Assembly (NCBI GenBank): GCA_963762315.1
Contig: CAVXKO010000003.1
Span: 434,001-498,000 of the forward strand
DNA from: RPQJ01 sp963762315
GTDB taxonomy: Bacteria; Pseudomonadota; Gammaproteobacteria; Steroidobacterales; Steroidobacteraceae
DNA: 64,000 nucleotides
Direction of reading: 5' to 3'
Shown here: positions 1 through 7,639 of the stretch, in pieces
How the letters are laid out: every line of letters starts with the position of its first letter
Position numbering within the stretch: position 1 is the stretch's first letter
Notes under the pieces: model-generated
What the model was told of the DNA's origin: nothing
The model's input: only the letters and a program-made list of their open reading frames with translations
Databases searched by the model: none
Program-made: the position numbers and the translations under genes

Positions 1-371
1 AGGAGCCGCAGCAGGTTGTCCCGCTCCGGGTCGGCGCCGGGACCCACGGCCACGGCGGCCACCGCGTGATGGGCTTCGTCCGAATCCGGGTCGTCGAACG
101 AGACGGTCGGTTTGCGCTTGCGGATTTCCATCAGGCAGGTGTTTCGGGTGATGGCATAGATCCAGGTACCGAGGGCGGCCCGCCCGTCGAAGCCGGGCAG
201 CGCCTTCCAGATGCGAACGAAGGTCTCCTGGGCCGCATCTTCCGCCGCGGCCCGCTCCTTCAGGATGGAATAGGCGAGGCGGAACACCCGGTCCCGGAAC
301 GCGGGCACGATCCGGTCGAAGGCCCGGTCATGCCGACCCTCGGCCAGGAGTTGTGCGATCTCCGCGTCCAT
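1..371 (-). CDS. ECF sigma factor, 5' part (runs off the window)
   Basis: Reading the minus strand from an ATG at 371 gives an uninterrupted frame to the window edge, about 123 residues. It begins MDAEIAQLLAEGRHD and contains the region 2 signature of RpoE-type (group 4) sigma factors: a segment ending FRLAYSILKERAAAEDAAQE, then TFVRIWKALPGFDG, and the region 2.4-like GTWIYAITRNTCL. Such proteins direct RNA polymerase to a small regulon and are usually held by an anti-sigma factor. Region 4 and any partner lie outside the window. The gene is divergent from the DUF6249-like gene at 586, with a long palindrome between them that may contain or disrupt their promoters. The fold assignment is firm; the regulon is unknown. 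Confidence 0.85.
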   Translation of the reverse strand, partial: MDAEIAQLLAEGRHDRAFDRIVPAFRDRVFRLAYSILKERAAAEDAAQETFVRIWKALPGFDGRAALGTWIYAITRNTCLMEIRKRKPTVSFDDPDSDEAHHAVAAVAVGPGADPERDNLLRL

Positions 372-412
372 CTGGCATTTATACGCTCGGGACAGGCCAA
401 AGGTTGCACCCG

Positions 413-526
413 AAAACAGGGGACATCTCGGTTTCAGAAAATAGGGGACATTCTCGGTTTTCGCCCGACAGAGGTGAAAACCGAGAATGTCCCCTATTTT
501 CTGAAACCGAGAATGTCCCCTGTTTT
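413..526. repeat. Long palindromic repeat, GGGGACATTCTC family, double unit
   Basis: Arms 413-462 and 476-526 are inverted copies of about 50 bases that differ by one missing T in the left arm; the loop is about 13 bases. Each arm holds two tandem copies of a unit with core GGGGACATTCTCGGTTT (one copy in the left arm lacks a T). The same core occurs at 54811-54891, so this is a dispersed family. It lies between two divergent genes. The form resembles REP/RAYT-type palindromic elements, but no transposase is visible in the window. Confidence 0.85.
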
Positions 527-585
527 TCCTGCAACCCTGGGCGGGTCCGCCGCATATAACCTCCATCATCCCGGAGGCACTGACC

Positions 586-996
586 ATGGACGAAGACGTC
601 GTTGCAATTTTCATCCCCCTCACCGCGATCTTCATGTCGCTGCTGATCCCGATCGTGTTCTCGATCGTGGACTACAAGCGGCGCAAGGACATCGTCGAGG
701 CCAATCACAAGGAGCGGCTCGCCGCGATCGAGCGGGGCATGGACATCCCACCGCTGCCCGAGTCGTTCTACCTGCCGCTCAAGCCGCAGCGCCGCTCCAG
801 CTACCTGCTGCCGGGCCTGGTGTGGCTGTTCATCGGCATCGGCCTGTTCGTGGCGCTCGGCGCCGTGGCCGGCGAGGACGTGCGCTACTTCGGTCTGATC
901 CCGATCGGCATCGGCCTGGCGCTGCTCATCTACTACTTCGTCGAAGGCAAGAAGCTGCAGGCGGAACTGCTGAAGAAACTGCCACCTCCGGCCTGA
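586..996 (+). CDS. DUF6249-like small membrane protein
   Basis: 136 residues starting at ATG 586, with a GGAGG ribosome binding site 8-12 bases upstream. A hydrophobic segment at about residues 7-27 precedes a basic stretch (DYKRRKDIVEANHKERLAAIERGMD). Two further membrane segments follow at about 70-90 and 100-120. A membrane anchor, a short KERxAAIE-like helix and two C-terminal helices are typical of DUF6249 proteins, whose function is unknown. It sits divergently beside an ECF sigma gene, so it may belong to the same regulatory module. That link is inference from position only. Confidence 0.65.
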   Translation: MDEDVVAIFIPLTAIFMSLLIPIVFSIVDYKRRKDIVEANHKERLAAIERGMDIPPLPESFYLPLKPQRRSSYLLPGLVWLFIGIGLFVALGAVAGEDVRYFGLIPIGIGLALLIYYFVEGKKLQAELLKKLPPPA

Positions 997-1069
997 CCCT
1001 GCCCGGTTGCAGACTCCGATTGGCGGGGGCGTGCGAAGATCGAGGCGCCCCCCGAATCCGGAGCCATCC

Positions 1070-2194
1070 ATGCAAGCGCGAGCCCTCGTTGTCCTGCTGA
1101 TTTCCGTCGCACTGCCGGCCTGCGGCCGAGCCGGTGACAACCCTCCGGTCGCCAAAGGGCCCGTGCGCCTGGTCACGGTCGTCGAGAACCTCGAGTACCC
1201 CTGGGGCATGGCGTTCCTGCCGGACGGCCGCCTGCTCGTGACCGAGCGACCGGGGCGGCTGCGGGTCGTTTCCAAGGAGGGCCGCCTCGGCGCGCCGCTG
1301 ACCGGTGTGCCCTCCGTCGACGCCACGGGGCAGGGCGGGTTGCTCGACGTGGCCATCGATCCCCAGTTCGCGAGCAATGGCCTCGTGTACGTTTCCTACG
1401 CGGAGAAGCGCGACGGCGGCAACGGAACGTCCGTGGCTCGCGGCCGGCTGACGGCCGAGGGGCTCGCCGACGTGCAGGTGATCTTTCGCCAGCAGCCGGC
1501 CATGGCGGGCGGGCATCACTTCGGATCGAGGCTCGTATTCGCTCGCGACGGGCGACTTTTCGTGACGCTCGGCGAGCGCAACACCGGCCGGGCACAGGCC
1601 CAGGATCTCGGCAGCGACCTCGGCAAGGTCGTGCGCATCGAGTCCGACGGAAAGATTCCCGCCGACAATCCTTTTGTCGGCAAGGCCGGCGCCCGCCCCG
1701 AAATCTGGTCCTATGGCCACCGGAACGTGCAGGGCGCGGCCCTGAACCCGGTCACCGGCGAGTTGTGGACCAACGAGCACGGGCCGAAAGGCGGTGACGA
1801 ATTGAACCTGACTCGCGCCGGCGAGAACTACGGCTGGCCGCTCGTGACCTACGGCACCGAGTATTCGGGAGCGAAGATCAGCGAGCGGGGCGAAGCGCCG
1901 GGCATCACCGCGCCCGTGCATTACTGGGTGCCATCGATCGCCACCAGCGGCCTGCTGTTCTACACCGGCGACAAGTTTCCCAAGTGGCGCGGCAGTGCGT
2001 TCATCGGCGGGCTGAAGACGCAAATGCTGGTGAGGCTCGAACTCGACGGCACGCGCGTGGTGCGCGAGGAGCGGCTGCTCGAGAACACCGTGAACCAGCG
2101 CGTGCGCGACGTCGAGCAGGGCCCCGATGGCTGCATCTACCTGCTGACGGATGCGGTCAACGGGCGCCTGCTGCGCATGGAGCCGGCGACCTAA
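1070..2194 (+). CDS. PQQ-dependent sugar dehydrogenase (glucose/sorbosone dehydrogenase family) lipoprotein
   Basis: 374 residues from ATG 1070, chosen over an in-frame start at 1007 because it follows a GGAG site and opens a lipoprotein signal peptide with lipobox LPAC. The mature part is a six-bladed soluble aldose dehydrogenase fold: LEYPWGMAFLPDGRLLVTER near the N-terminus, then GGHHFGSRLVF, ARPEIWSYGHRNVQGAA and LWTNEHGPKGGDELN. These carry the conserved His and Arg residues that place PQQ and calcium in the YliI/Asd family. It would oxidise sugar aldehydes in the periplasm, anchored to a membrane. The substrate cannot be predicted. The stop codon overlaps the end of a convergent HNH remnant by four bases. 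Confidence 0.88.
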   Translation: MQARALVVLLISVALPACGRAGDNPPVAKGPVRLVTVVENLEYPWGMAFLPDGRLLVTERPGRLRVVSKEGRLGAPLTGVPSVDATGQGGLLDVAIDPQFASNGLVYVSYAEKRDGGNGTSVARGRLTAEGLADVQVIFRQQPAMAGGHHFGSRLVFARDGRLFVTLGERNTGRAQAQDLGSDLGKVVRIESDGKIPADNPFVGKAGARPEIWSYGHRNVQGAALNPVTGELWTNEHGPKGGDELNLTRAGENYGWPLVTYGTEYSGAKISERGEAPGITAPVHYWVPSIATSGLLFYTGDKFPKWRGSAFIGGLKTQMLVRLELDGTRVVREERLLENTVNQRVRDVEQGPDGCIYLLTDAVNGRLLRMEPAT

Positions 2195-2427
2195 CGAAGT
2201 CCAGGAAGGACAGAGGCGCCTGGATGGTGCGCCTCAGCGTGGCAATTCGAGCACAAGAGATCGCATTTCTTCGCTTCTTCTACGATTTCCTGCCAGTTGC
2301 GATTGGCTAGCGCGCGAGCGTCGAGTTGGAAGGACTTGGTGCCGGGAATTCGAAAGTGGAATTCGAGTGCCGCGAGGTTTCGTGAGTAACCGCATGACCT
2401 GCGCGGCGCGGATTTATCGATGGGCAA
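2191..2427 (-). pseudogene. HNH endonuclease remnant (C-terminal part)
   Basis: A 78-codon frame, opening only at a TTG, matches the C-terminal half of small zinc-finger HNH nucleases: CGYSRNLAALEF, then ALANRNWQEIVEEAKKCDLL, and CSNCHAEAHHP. The family usually has CxxC-GY and a FHH motif. Here the first Cys pair is incomplete and the second His of FHH is Phe (EFHF), so catalysis is probably lost. The N-terminal half is missing and the frame ends about 30 bases from the intron-bearing tRNA gene. It may be the relic of a mobile nuclease that once sat at this locus. It could also be a short expressed protein, which is less likely. Confidence 0.55.
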
Positions 2428-2457
2428 ACTTGCGCGATTCGGTAGAATTCAGCGCGT

Positions 2458-2771
2458 GGGCCTGTAGCACAGCGGTTAGTGCAGGGGACTCATCTGCGAA
2501 GGTGCCTTCGCGGGGTAACCCGCGAAGTGGACGGGATGAATTCAGGGAAACCTTCCGGTTCGGCCGATGGCAACCCTGAGCCAAGCCGGCGGTACACCGC
2601 CGGAAGGTGCAGAGACTACCTGAGGGCTAGAGCGCCCTTGATGACAGGCGTCGAGCGTCCCGCGCCCCACCGGCCGGAAGGCCGAGGGCGAAGAGATAGT
2701 CCGCGCTCGGGGGAAACCCCGGGAGAACGTGAATCCCTTGGTCCTGGGTTCGAATCCCAGCGGGCCCACCA
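2458..2771 (+). tRNA. tRNA-Ile2 (CAT anticodon) interrupted by a group I intron
   Basis: Exons 2458-2493 and 2732-2771 join to a 76-base tRNA including an encoded CCA. The acceptor stem GGGCCTG pairs with CGGGCCC, with one T-G wobble. The D stem is GCAC/GTGC, the anticodon stem is GGGGA/TCCCT, and the anticodon loop is CTCATAA. The T arm is CTGGG-TTCGAAT-CCCAG. The CAT anticodon could mean Met or Ile2. The absence of a C1-A72 mismatch excludes initiator tRNA, and the variable region CTTGGTC resembles Ile2, in which C34 is modified to lysidine to read AUA. The intron lies between anticodon base 36 and base 37. The flanking genes are not related to translation. Confidence 0.93.
2494..2731 (+). 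ncRNA. Group I self-splicing intron (IC3-like) inside tRNA-Ile2(CAT)
   Basis: 238 bases between the anticodon and base 37. P1 forms between exon CAT and an internal GTG guide at 2502-2504, giving the required U-G at the splice site. P2 is a nine-pair hairpin with a GTAA loop (2506-2527). The J/P4 region carries TTCAGGGAAACC and GAGCCAAGCC, P7 is GACTA (2614-2618) with TAGTC (2697-2701), and P9 is CGGGG-GAAA-CCCCG (2708-2721). The last base is G, as expected. Organisation and core sequence resemble the known Azoarcus tRNA-Ile(CAU) intron. There is no internal ORF, so splicing should be RNA-catalysed with guanosine. Confidence 0.93.
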
Positions 2772-2892
2772 CGTCATTGAGCCATCTTCGGAACTCAACT
2801 CGGTCCGAAGAATGCCGGCAGGTCGCCCCGCACCTGCAGCAACGCAGCGGATTGCAATAGACTGGCCGCCAATCAGCAAGGCGGCAAGGCAC

Positions 2893-3573
2893 GTGAACAA
2901 GCTCCCGGAACTCTTTGCGAGCAACCGCCGTTGGGCGCAGGGCATGGAGGCGCGCAGCCCAGGATTTTTCGAGGGGCTCGCTGCGCAGCAGGCGCCGCGC
3001 TACCTGTGGATCGGCTGCTCCGACAGCCGCGTGCCGGCGAACGAGATCGTCGGGCTGGCCCCGGGCGAGTTGTTCGTGCATCGCAACGTCGCCAACCTCG
3101 TCCTGCACAACGACTTCAGCTGCCTCTCCGTGCTGCAGTACGCGATCGACGTCCTCGGCGTCGAGCACGTCATCGTGTGCGGCCACTATGGCTGCGGCGG
3201 CGTGACCGCGGTGTGGCAGCAGCGTCCGCTCGGCCTCGTCGACAACTGGCTGCAGCCGATCCGCGACGTCGCGCACCTGTATCGCGAACCGTTGCTGCGC
3301 TTGCCGGACGACGACTCCCGCGTCGATCGCCTGTGCGAGTTGAACGTGCTGGTGCAGGCGCGGCGCGTGTGTCGCACCACCATCGTCCAGCAGGCGTGGG
3401 ATGCAGGCCGGTCGCTGACCGTGCACGCGTGGATCTATCGCCTCGACGATGGCTTGCTGCGCGATCTCGGCTTCTGCGCGACGGACCTCGCGAGCGCCGA
3501 AGCGGATTTCGCCCGCGCCGCCGGGCTCGGCACGATCGGCGGCGAAGGCGAGCCGCTGCTGCCGAAACCCTGA
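2893..3573 (+). CDS. can: Beta-class carbonic anhydrase
   Basis: 226 residues from GTG 2893, the start that gives the same numbering as E. coli Can; an AAGG lies just upstream. Zinc ligands and the Asp-Arg dyad appear as CSDSRVP (Cys42, Asp44, Arg46) and CGHYGCGG (His98, Cys101). The enzyme interconverts CO2 and bicarbonate in the cytoplasm, supplying bicarbonate for carboxylases. It is transcribed in the same direction as the tRNA but about 120 bases beyond it. Its 3' end faces the aryl polyene membrane protein on the other strand. Assignment is very secure; the start codon is less so because the frame is open upstream into the tRNA. Confidence 0.95.
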   Translation: MNKLPELFASNRRWAQGMEARSPGFFEGLAAQQAPRYLWIGCSDSRVPANEIVGLAPGELFVHRNVANLVLHNDFSCLSVLQYAIDVLGVEHVIVCGHYGCGGVTAVWQQRPLGLVDNWLQPIRDVAHLYREPLLRLPDDDSRVDRLCELNVLVQARRVCRTTIVQQAWDAGRSLTVHAWIYRLDDGLLRDLGFCATDLASAEADFARAAGLGTIGGEGEPLLPKP

Positions 3574-3583
3574 AAAAGACGGG

Positions 3584-4310
3584 TCAGGGATCGGGCGGTG
3601 ACCCCGGGCGGGCGGGGCGGAACAACGCGGCCAGCCGCGCCACGCGCTGCGTGAAGTCGAAGATGTTGCGATAGCGCTGTTGTGGAAACACGCGCTGACG
3701 CCAGGCGTACTCGCCCACGAACAAGGCGCCGACGAATACGTAATCCAGGACATTGGCGAACAGCGACCAGGTCTCGAGCGGAACGGAAACCGCCGGCTGA
3801 ATGCCCGCGGCAAGTAACAGGCCGCCCGGCGAGGCGCACAGCGCCAGCGCCAGGTTCACGGTCGCAAGTGCGACGAACAAGGCGGTCCAGATCGCGGTCA
3901 GCCGGCGCGCGTAGCGCGCGATCGCAGGGTCGAGGTCCTCGTCGGGTTCATGCAGGGCGCGAATGACGCGTTCGATCAGCGGCACCCGGTCGTCCAGCAG
4001 CGTATGACCGAACACCCACGCCATGAAAGCAGGGATCAGGACAGGTGGTACGAAGAGCGGCAATGCCGCGGCGCTCGACGCGGACAGCGCATGGAGGCCG
4101 GCGACCGTGGCGAGTGAAGACGGCCCACGCCCACGGATGACCGTGGCGCAGCGGCCGCAACAGGATCAACAGGACGAGCAGGCCCGCGCTGCCGGCGATC
4201 AATGCGGGTTGCCCGCTCAGTACGGCAATGTGCGCCAGCACCGGATACGACAGTCCGAGCAGCACGGCCCACGCGGTTCCGGTTCCTGTCGCACTGGAGT
4301 TCTTGGGCAC
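3584..4310 (-). CDS. COG4648-like membrane protein of the aryl polyene cluster (apparent frameshift)
   Basis: Two minus-strand frames together make one membrane protein. The N-terminal frame starts at GTG 4310, 16 bases after the PPTase stop, and includes TAWAVLLGLSYPVLAHIAVL and RPLRHGHPWAWAV. The C-terminal frame continues LATVAGLHALSASSAAALPL, then VPPVLIPAFMAWVFGHTLL, a cytoplasmic basic loop, and WSLFANVLDYVFVGALFVGE. This is the pattern of the small polytopic protein common in aryl polyene clusters. One extra base at about 4105-4125 breaks the frame. The function is not established; a role in pigment assembly or export at the inner membrane is inferred from context. The frameshift may be a consensus error. 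Confidence 0.65.
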
Positions 4311-4326
4311 GGCGGGCCGAAGGTTA

Positions 4327-5016
4327 TCACGGGTCCATGCGAGGCCTGTCCGGGCTGCCGAAGCAGCGGACGGCTGGCCATTCGACGGCATGAACGGAAG
4401 GCCATTCCTTCATTGCGACCGGTGCAAGCGCTGGCTCGACGGTGTCGGTGGTCCACACGAGCGACAGCCGCAGGTCCGGTCTCGGGGCATAGACGATCGC
4501 CTGCCAGGACCTTGCAGACGGGATCTCCGCCTCCCATGCGAGTCCGTCGTTCACGAAGCGGCACTGGCGCAGGGAGTCCACCAGGCTCAGGCCGAATGCC
4601 TTGGCGCAGGCCTCTTTCAGCGTCCACAGTTCGTAGAACGCGGCGCACCGCTGCCCGGGCTCGGTGAGTGACGCGATCAATGCCGCCTCGGCCGGTGAGT
4701 AGCCCAGTTCAGCCATTCCATCAAACTCGCGCGGCGCCAGCCACTCGACGTCTACTCCCACCGCTGTGGCAGGGGAGGCAAGGGCGAGCGCAGCGTAGCC
4801 GTGGCTGTGCGACAAACTGCGTGCGCTGGACCGATCTGAGGACGCGGCTCGCAGCAGGCTGCGGCTCGCCGCCCAGTCCAGACGCCGGCGCCCGGTGCGG
4901 AGACGAGCCCACTCTTCCCGCTCCGCTGCGTCGAGGGATGCCGGGTCAAGCGCAGCGGCCGCCTCCGGTGTCGCAAGCCAGACCTCCAAAGCCGTCCGTA
5001 GTTCGGCGTGAGTCAA
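4327..5016 (-). CDS. 4'-phosphopantetheinyl transferase (Sfp type)
   Basis: 229 residues. The C-terminal half carries the Mg and CoA binding signatures VGVDVEW (Asp89, Glu91) and FYELWTLKEACAKAFG (Trp131, Lys134, Glu135), with SHSHGYAALAL before them. The enzyme moves the phosphopantetheine arm from CoA to a serine of carrier proteins. Here the obvious targets are the two acyl carrier proteins at 5984 and 13030. It is divergent from the acyltransferase at 5117 with a 100-base gap that probably holds both promoters, and it is followed by the COG4648-like gene after 16 bases. Confidence 0.88.
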   Translation of the reverse strand: MTHAELRTALEVWLATPEAAAALDPASLDAAEREEWARLRTGRRRLDWAASRSLLRAASSDRSSARSLSHSHGYAALALASPATAVGVDVEWLAPREFDGMAELGYSPAEAALIASLTEPGQRCAAFYELWTLKEACAKAFGLSLVDSLRQCRFVNDGLAWEAEIPSARSWQAIVYAPRPDLRLSLVWTTDTVEPALAPVAMKEWPSVHAVEWPAVRCFGSPDRPRMDP

Positions 5017-5116
5017 GGGTCGTCCGCAGGCGGGCTGGCTTGCGCGATGTGCGACAGCAAGTCATCTTGCCGCGAGCAAGGCGCACGCTCGACACGGCGA
5101 ATCGGACTCGGGGTCA

Positions 5117-5908
5117 ATGGAAAAGCGGGAAACATATCTGTGGCGGATCCTGGTTACCGGCACCTGCTTCACCCTGTTCGGGCTCGGTGGACTCATTCTA
5201 GGTCTGCTGGTCTTCCCCGCCATGATGCTGTTGCCGGGCGATCCGGCCAAGCGCCGGGCCCGGACGCGGGGTCTCGTGCACCGCGCCTTTCGCCTGTTCG
5301 TCTTCGTCATGAACGGAGGCGGCGGGATCTCCTACGAAATCAGGGGTCGGGAGCGCCTGGGTCGCCCCGGCCAGCTCATCATCGCCAATCATCCCACCCT
5401 GGTGGACGTGGTCCTGATCGTTGCGTTCACGCCGGCCCCGGCGTGCGTGGTCAAGGCCGCCATGTTCCGCAATCCCTTCACGCGACGGGTGGTACAGGCG
5501 GCTGGCTACATCAGCAACAGCCCCACGGACGAGATGATCGAGGCGTCGAGCGCGGCGTTGCGCTCCGGTGACGCCCTGGTCATGTTTCCGGAAGGCACCC
5601 GGACACGGCCCGGGCAGCCGCTTTTCTTCAACCGGGGGGCGGCGAGCGTGGCGGTGCGGGCGGCACGGGTCCTGACGCCGGTCTACATCGGCTGCGAGCC
5701 TGTCGTCCTGCCGAAAGGCGACTCGTGGTACCGGGTGCCACCGCGGCGGCCGCACTTCACCATCGAGGTCGGTGACGATATCGACCTGGCGCCCTACCGT
5801 GAGCTGCAGCCGCCGAAAGCGTCGCGCCAGCTGAATGCCTGGCTGTTGGATCATTACACGGCGAGGCTCGATACCACCGGTGGTTATAATGGAATACGGG
5901 GGAACTGA
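5117..5908 (+). CDS. Lysophospholipid/1-acylglycerol-phosphate acyltransferase-like protein (PlsC family)
   Basis: 263 residues with an N-terminal membrane helix (about 15-38). The two acyltransferase motifs are present: NHPTLVD (the H-x4-D catalytic pair) and FPEGTRT. Such acyltransferases esterify glycerol phosphates. In aryl polyene clusters homologous genes are thought to attach the polyene or a fatty acyl chain to a lipid anchor. It is the first gene of the rightward arm; the acyl carrier protein follows after about 75 bases. The precise acceptor is unknown. Confidence 0.85.
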   Translation: MEKRETYLWRILVTGTCFTLFGLGGLILGLLVFPAMMLLPGDPAKRRARTRGLVHRAFRLFVFVMNGGGGISYEIRGRERLGRPGQLIIANHPTLVDVVLIVAFTPAPACVVKAAMFRNPFTRRVVQAAGYISNSPTDEMIEASSAALRSGDALVMFPEGTRTRPGQPLFFNRGAASVAVRAARVLTPVYIGCEPVVLPKGDSWYRVPPRRPHFTIEVGDDIDLAPYRELQPPKASRQLNAWLLDHYTARLDTTGGYNGIRGN

Positions 5909-5983
5909 GAGGCCATACGGGCGCGAAACGCGGCTCGGACAGCCCGGTTCATGCGCCCCCGGGTAAAGGTGCAGTGGGGTCGA

Positions 5984-6232
5984 ATGCAGACGAAGGACGA
6001 AATTCTCGAGCAGATCAAGGCGTCGCTGACGGAACTGTTCGAGCTCGATTCGGGTCGGATCACGCTCGCGGCCCGGCTGAACGAAGATCTGGAAATCGAC
6101 AGCATCGACGCCGTCGACCTGCTGGACAGGCTGCGACGCCAGACCGGCATGAAGATCTCTGCGGAAGACTTCCGTTCCGTGCGCACGGTCGGCGACATGG
6201 TGGACGCGGTTTACAAGATCGTGCAGGCGTGA
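5984..6232 (+). CDS. Acyl carrier protein 1 of the aryl polyene pathway
   Basis: 82 residues from ATG 5984; an alternative in-frame ATG at 5951 would add 11 basic residues that are not ACP-like. The phosphopantetheine serine lies in LEIDSIDAVDLLDRL, and the four-helix layout has typical length. It would carry the growing aryl polyene as a thioester. The stop codon overlaps the GTG start of the next gene (GTGA), indicating translational coupling. A second ACP is encoded at 13030, matching the two-ACP design of known aryl polyene systems. Confidence 0.9.
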   Translation: MQTKDEILEQIKASLTELFELDSGRITLAARLNEDLEIDSIDAVDLLDRLRRQTGMKISAEDFRSVRTVGDMVDAVYKIVQA

Positions 6233-6879
6233 GCGCCGGCCTCGCGCATCCGATGCCGGCTGACGCGCGATGTCAGGAACTCGAAATGCGGGTTCGTGCG
6301 CACGAGTGGGTGGACGACGCCCGACTGTTCGGGAGCTGGATGCTGGTGGTGCCGAGCGTGAGCGGCGCGCGGGCGCTGCGCCGCCACGGCAAGCGGCATC
6401 TCGCGGCCGCATGGCAGGGTCACGCCGGGCCGAGGCCTCCCTGCGAGCCGCTACCGTTGCAGTGGCGATTGCTCGAAGCCCTCCCGCCGCCCGGCAGCTC
6501 CGCCGAAGCGCGCTGCGTGCAGCCGTTGCGCGATCCGATCCTGAGCGAAATCGAACCCGGCGCGGGCTGCTCGCTGCAGTGTCGCGTGCGGGTGCCCTAC
6601 GACCTGGCGATCTTCGACGGGCATTTCCCCGCGATTCCGATCGTGCCCGGTGTCGTGCAGGTTGGCTGGGCGATCGGTCTCGCGCGCTCGCACCTGCAGT
6701 TGGGCGGAAACTTCTCCGGCATCACTGCCACGAAATTCCGCCGCCTCGTGCAGCCCGGCATGAGCCTCGCGCTGACGCTCGATCATCAGCCTGGCAGCGG
6801 CCAGCTGCGTTTCGACTATTCATTCGATGAGGCGGTGGTGTCTACCGGCCGCGTGCTCTTTGGCAGCGCCGATGACTAG
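6229..6879 (+). CDS. Relict AMP-ligase C-terminal domain fused to a hotdog 3-hydroxyacyl-ACP dehydratase
   Basis: 216 residues from GTG 6229, overlapping the ACP stop as GTGA. The C-terminal 100 residues are a FabZ/ApeI-like hotdog with YDLAIFDGHFPAIPIVPGVV, containing the catalytic His of the HFP motif. Residues 1-110 are not hotdog. They resemble the C-terminal tail of aryl polyene AMP-ligases: VRAHEWVDDARLFG, SGARALRRHGKRHLA and LPLQWRLLEALPP, but the lysine-bearing GKxxR end is degraded (PGSSAEARC). In many clusters AMP-ligase and dehydratase are one polypeptide. Here the ligase body is missing and a separate ligase is encoded at 10507. The dehydratase is probably active; the N-terminal part looks vestigial or structural. 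Confidence 0.78.
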   Translation: MSAGLAHPMPADARCQELEMRVRAHEWVDDARLFGSWMLVVPSVSGARALRRHGKRHLAAAWQGHAGPRPPCEPLPLQWRLLEALPPPGSSAEARCVQPLRDPILSEIEPGAGCSLQCRVRVPYDLAIFDGHFPAIPIVPGVVQVGWAIGLARSHLQLGGNFSGITATKFRRLVQPGMSLALTLDHQPGSGQLRFDYSFDEAVVSTGRVLFGSADD

Positions 6880-7639
6880 CGTCTGCGCCGTCGTCCCGGT
6901 CTTCGACCACGAGCGCGCCATCGGCCAGGTGGTCGCGAGCTTGCGCCAGCACGGTCTGGCGGTGTTTCTCGTCGACGACGGTTCGGGCCCCTCGTGTGCG
7001 GCGGAACTCGACCGTCTGGCTCGCGCCGACGCGCAGGTGCGGTTGTTGCGCCTGTCGGAGAATCAGGGCAAGGGTGCCGCAGTCATGGCCGGCCTGACCG
7101 CCGCCGCATCGGAGGGTTTCTCGCACGCGCTGCAGATCGACGCCGATGGCCAGCACGACCTGTCAGGCGTGCCGCGCTTCGTTGCCGCGGCCGTGGCCGA
7201 GCCGCAGGCGCTCATCTGCGGTCGTCCGGTGTTCGATGCCTCGATGCCGCGACACCGGTTCTACCTGCGCTACCTCACGCACGTGATGGTCTGGATCAAC
7301 ACGCTCTCGTTCGAGATTCCCGATGCGATGTGCGGACTGCGTGTCTACCCGCTGGCGGTCGTGCTTCCCGTCCTGAATGCGGAGCCGCCAGGCCGGAGAA
7401 TGGCTTTCGACGTGGAAGCGCTGGTGCGGCTTCACTGGCGCGGCGTGCGCTTGCGGTGGCTGCCGATCCGCGTTGCCTATCCCATCGATGGCGTGTCCCA
7501 TTTCCGCCTCGTGCGCGACAACTGGCTGATCACGCTGATGCACATGCGTCTGTTCTTCGGCATGCTCTGGAGATCGCCGCGCCTCCTCGCACGGAGGCTG
7601 CGTGCGGTCGCGGCCGGCGAGCCGCGGGTAATCGCGTGA
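6872..7639 (+). CDS. Family 2 glycosyltransferase of the aryl polyene cluster
   Basis: 255 residues from ATG 6872, overlapping the previous stop by eight bases. The N-terminus is a GT-A fold: CAVVPVFDHERAIGQVV, FLVDDGSG, then NQGKGAAVMAGL, and the metal site QIDADGQHD. The C-terminal part has two hydrophobic stretches, suggesting peripheral membrane association. In many aryl polyene clusters this domain is fused to an acyltransferase. Here the acyltransferase partner is a separate gene at 20488-21432. It probably adds a sugar to the lipid or polyene head group. The stop overlaps the next start (GTGA). Confidence 0.87.
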   Translation: MTSVCAVVPVFDHERAIGQVVASLRQHGLAVFLVDDGSGPSCAAELDRLARADAQVRLLRLSENQGKGAAVMAGLTAAASEGFSHALQIDADGQHDLSGVPRFVAAAVAEPQALICGRPVFDASMPRHRFYLRYLTHVMVWINTLSFEIPDAMCGLRVYPLAVVLPVLNAEPPGRRMAFDVEALVRLHWRGVRLRWLPIRVAYPIDGVSHFRLVRDNWLITLMHMRLFFGMLWRSPRLLARRLRAVAAGEPRVIA

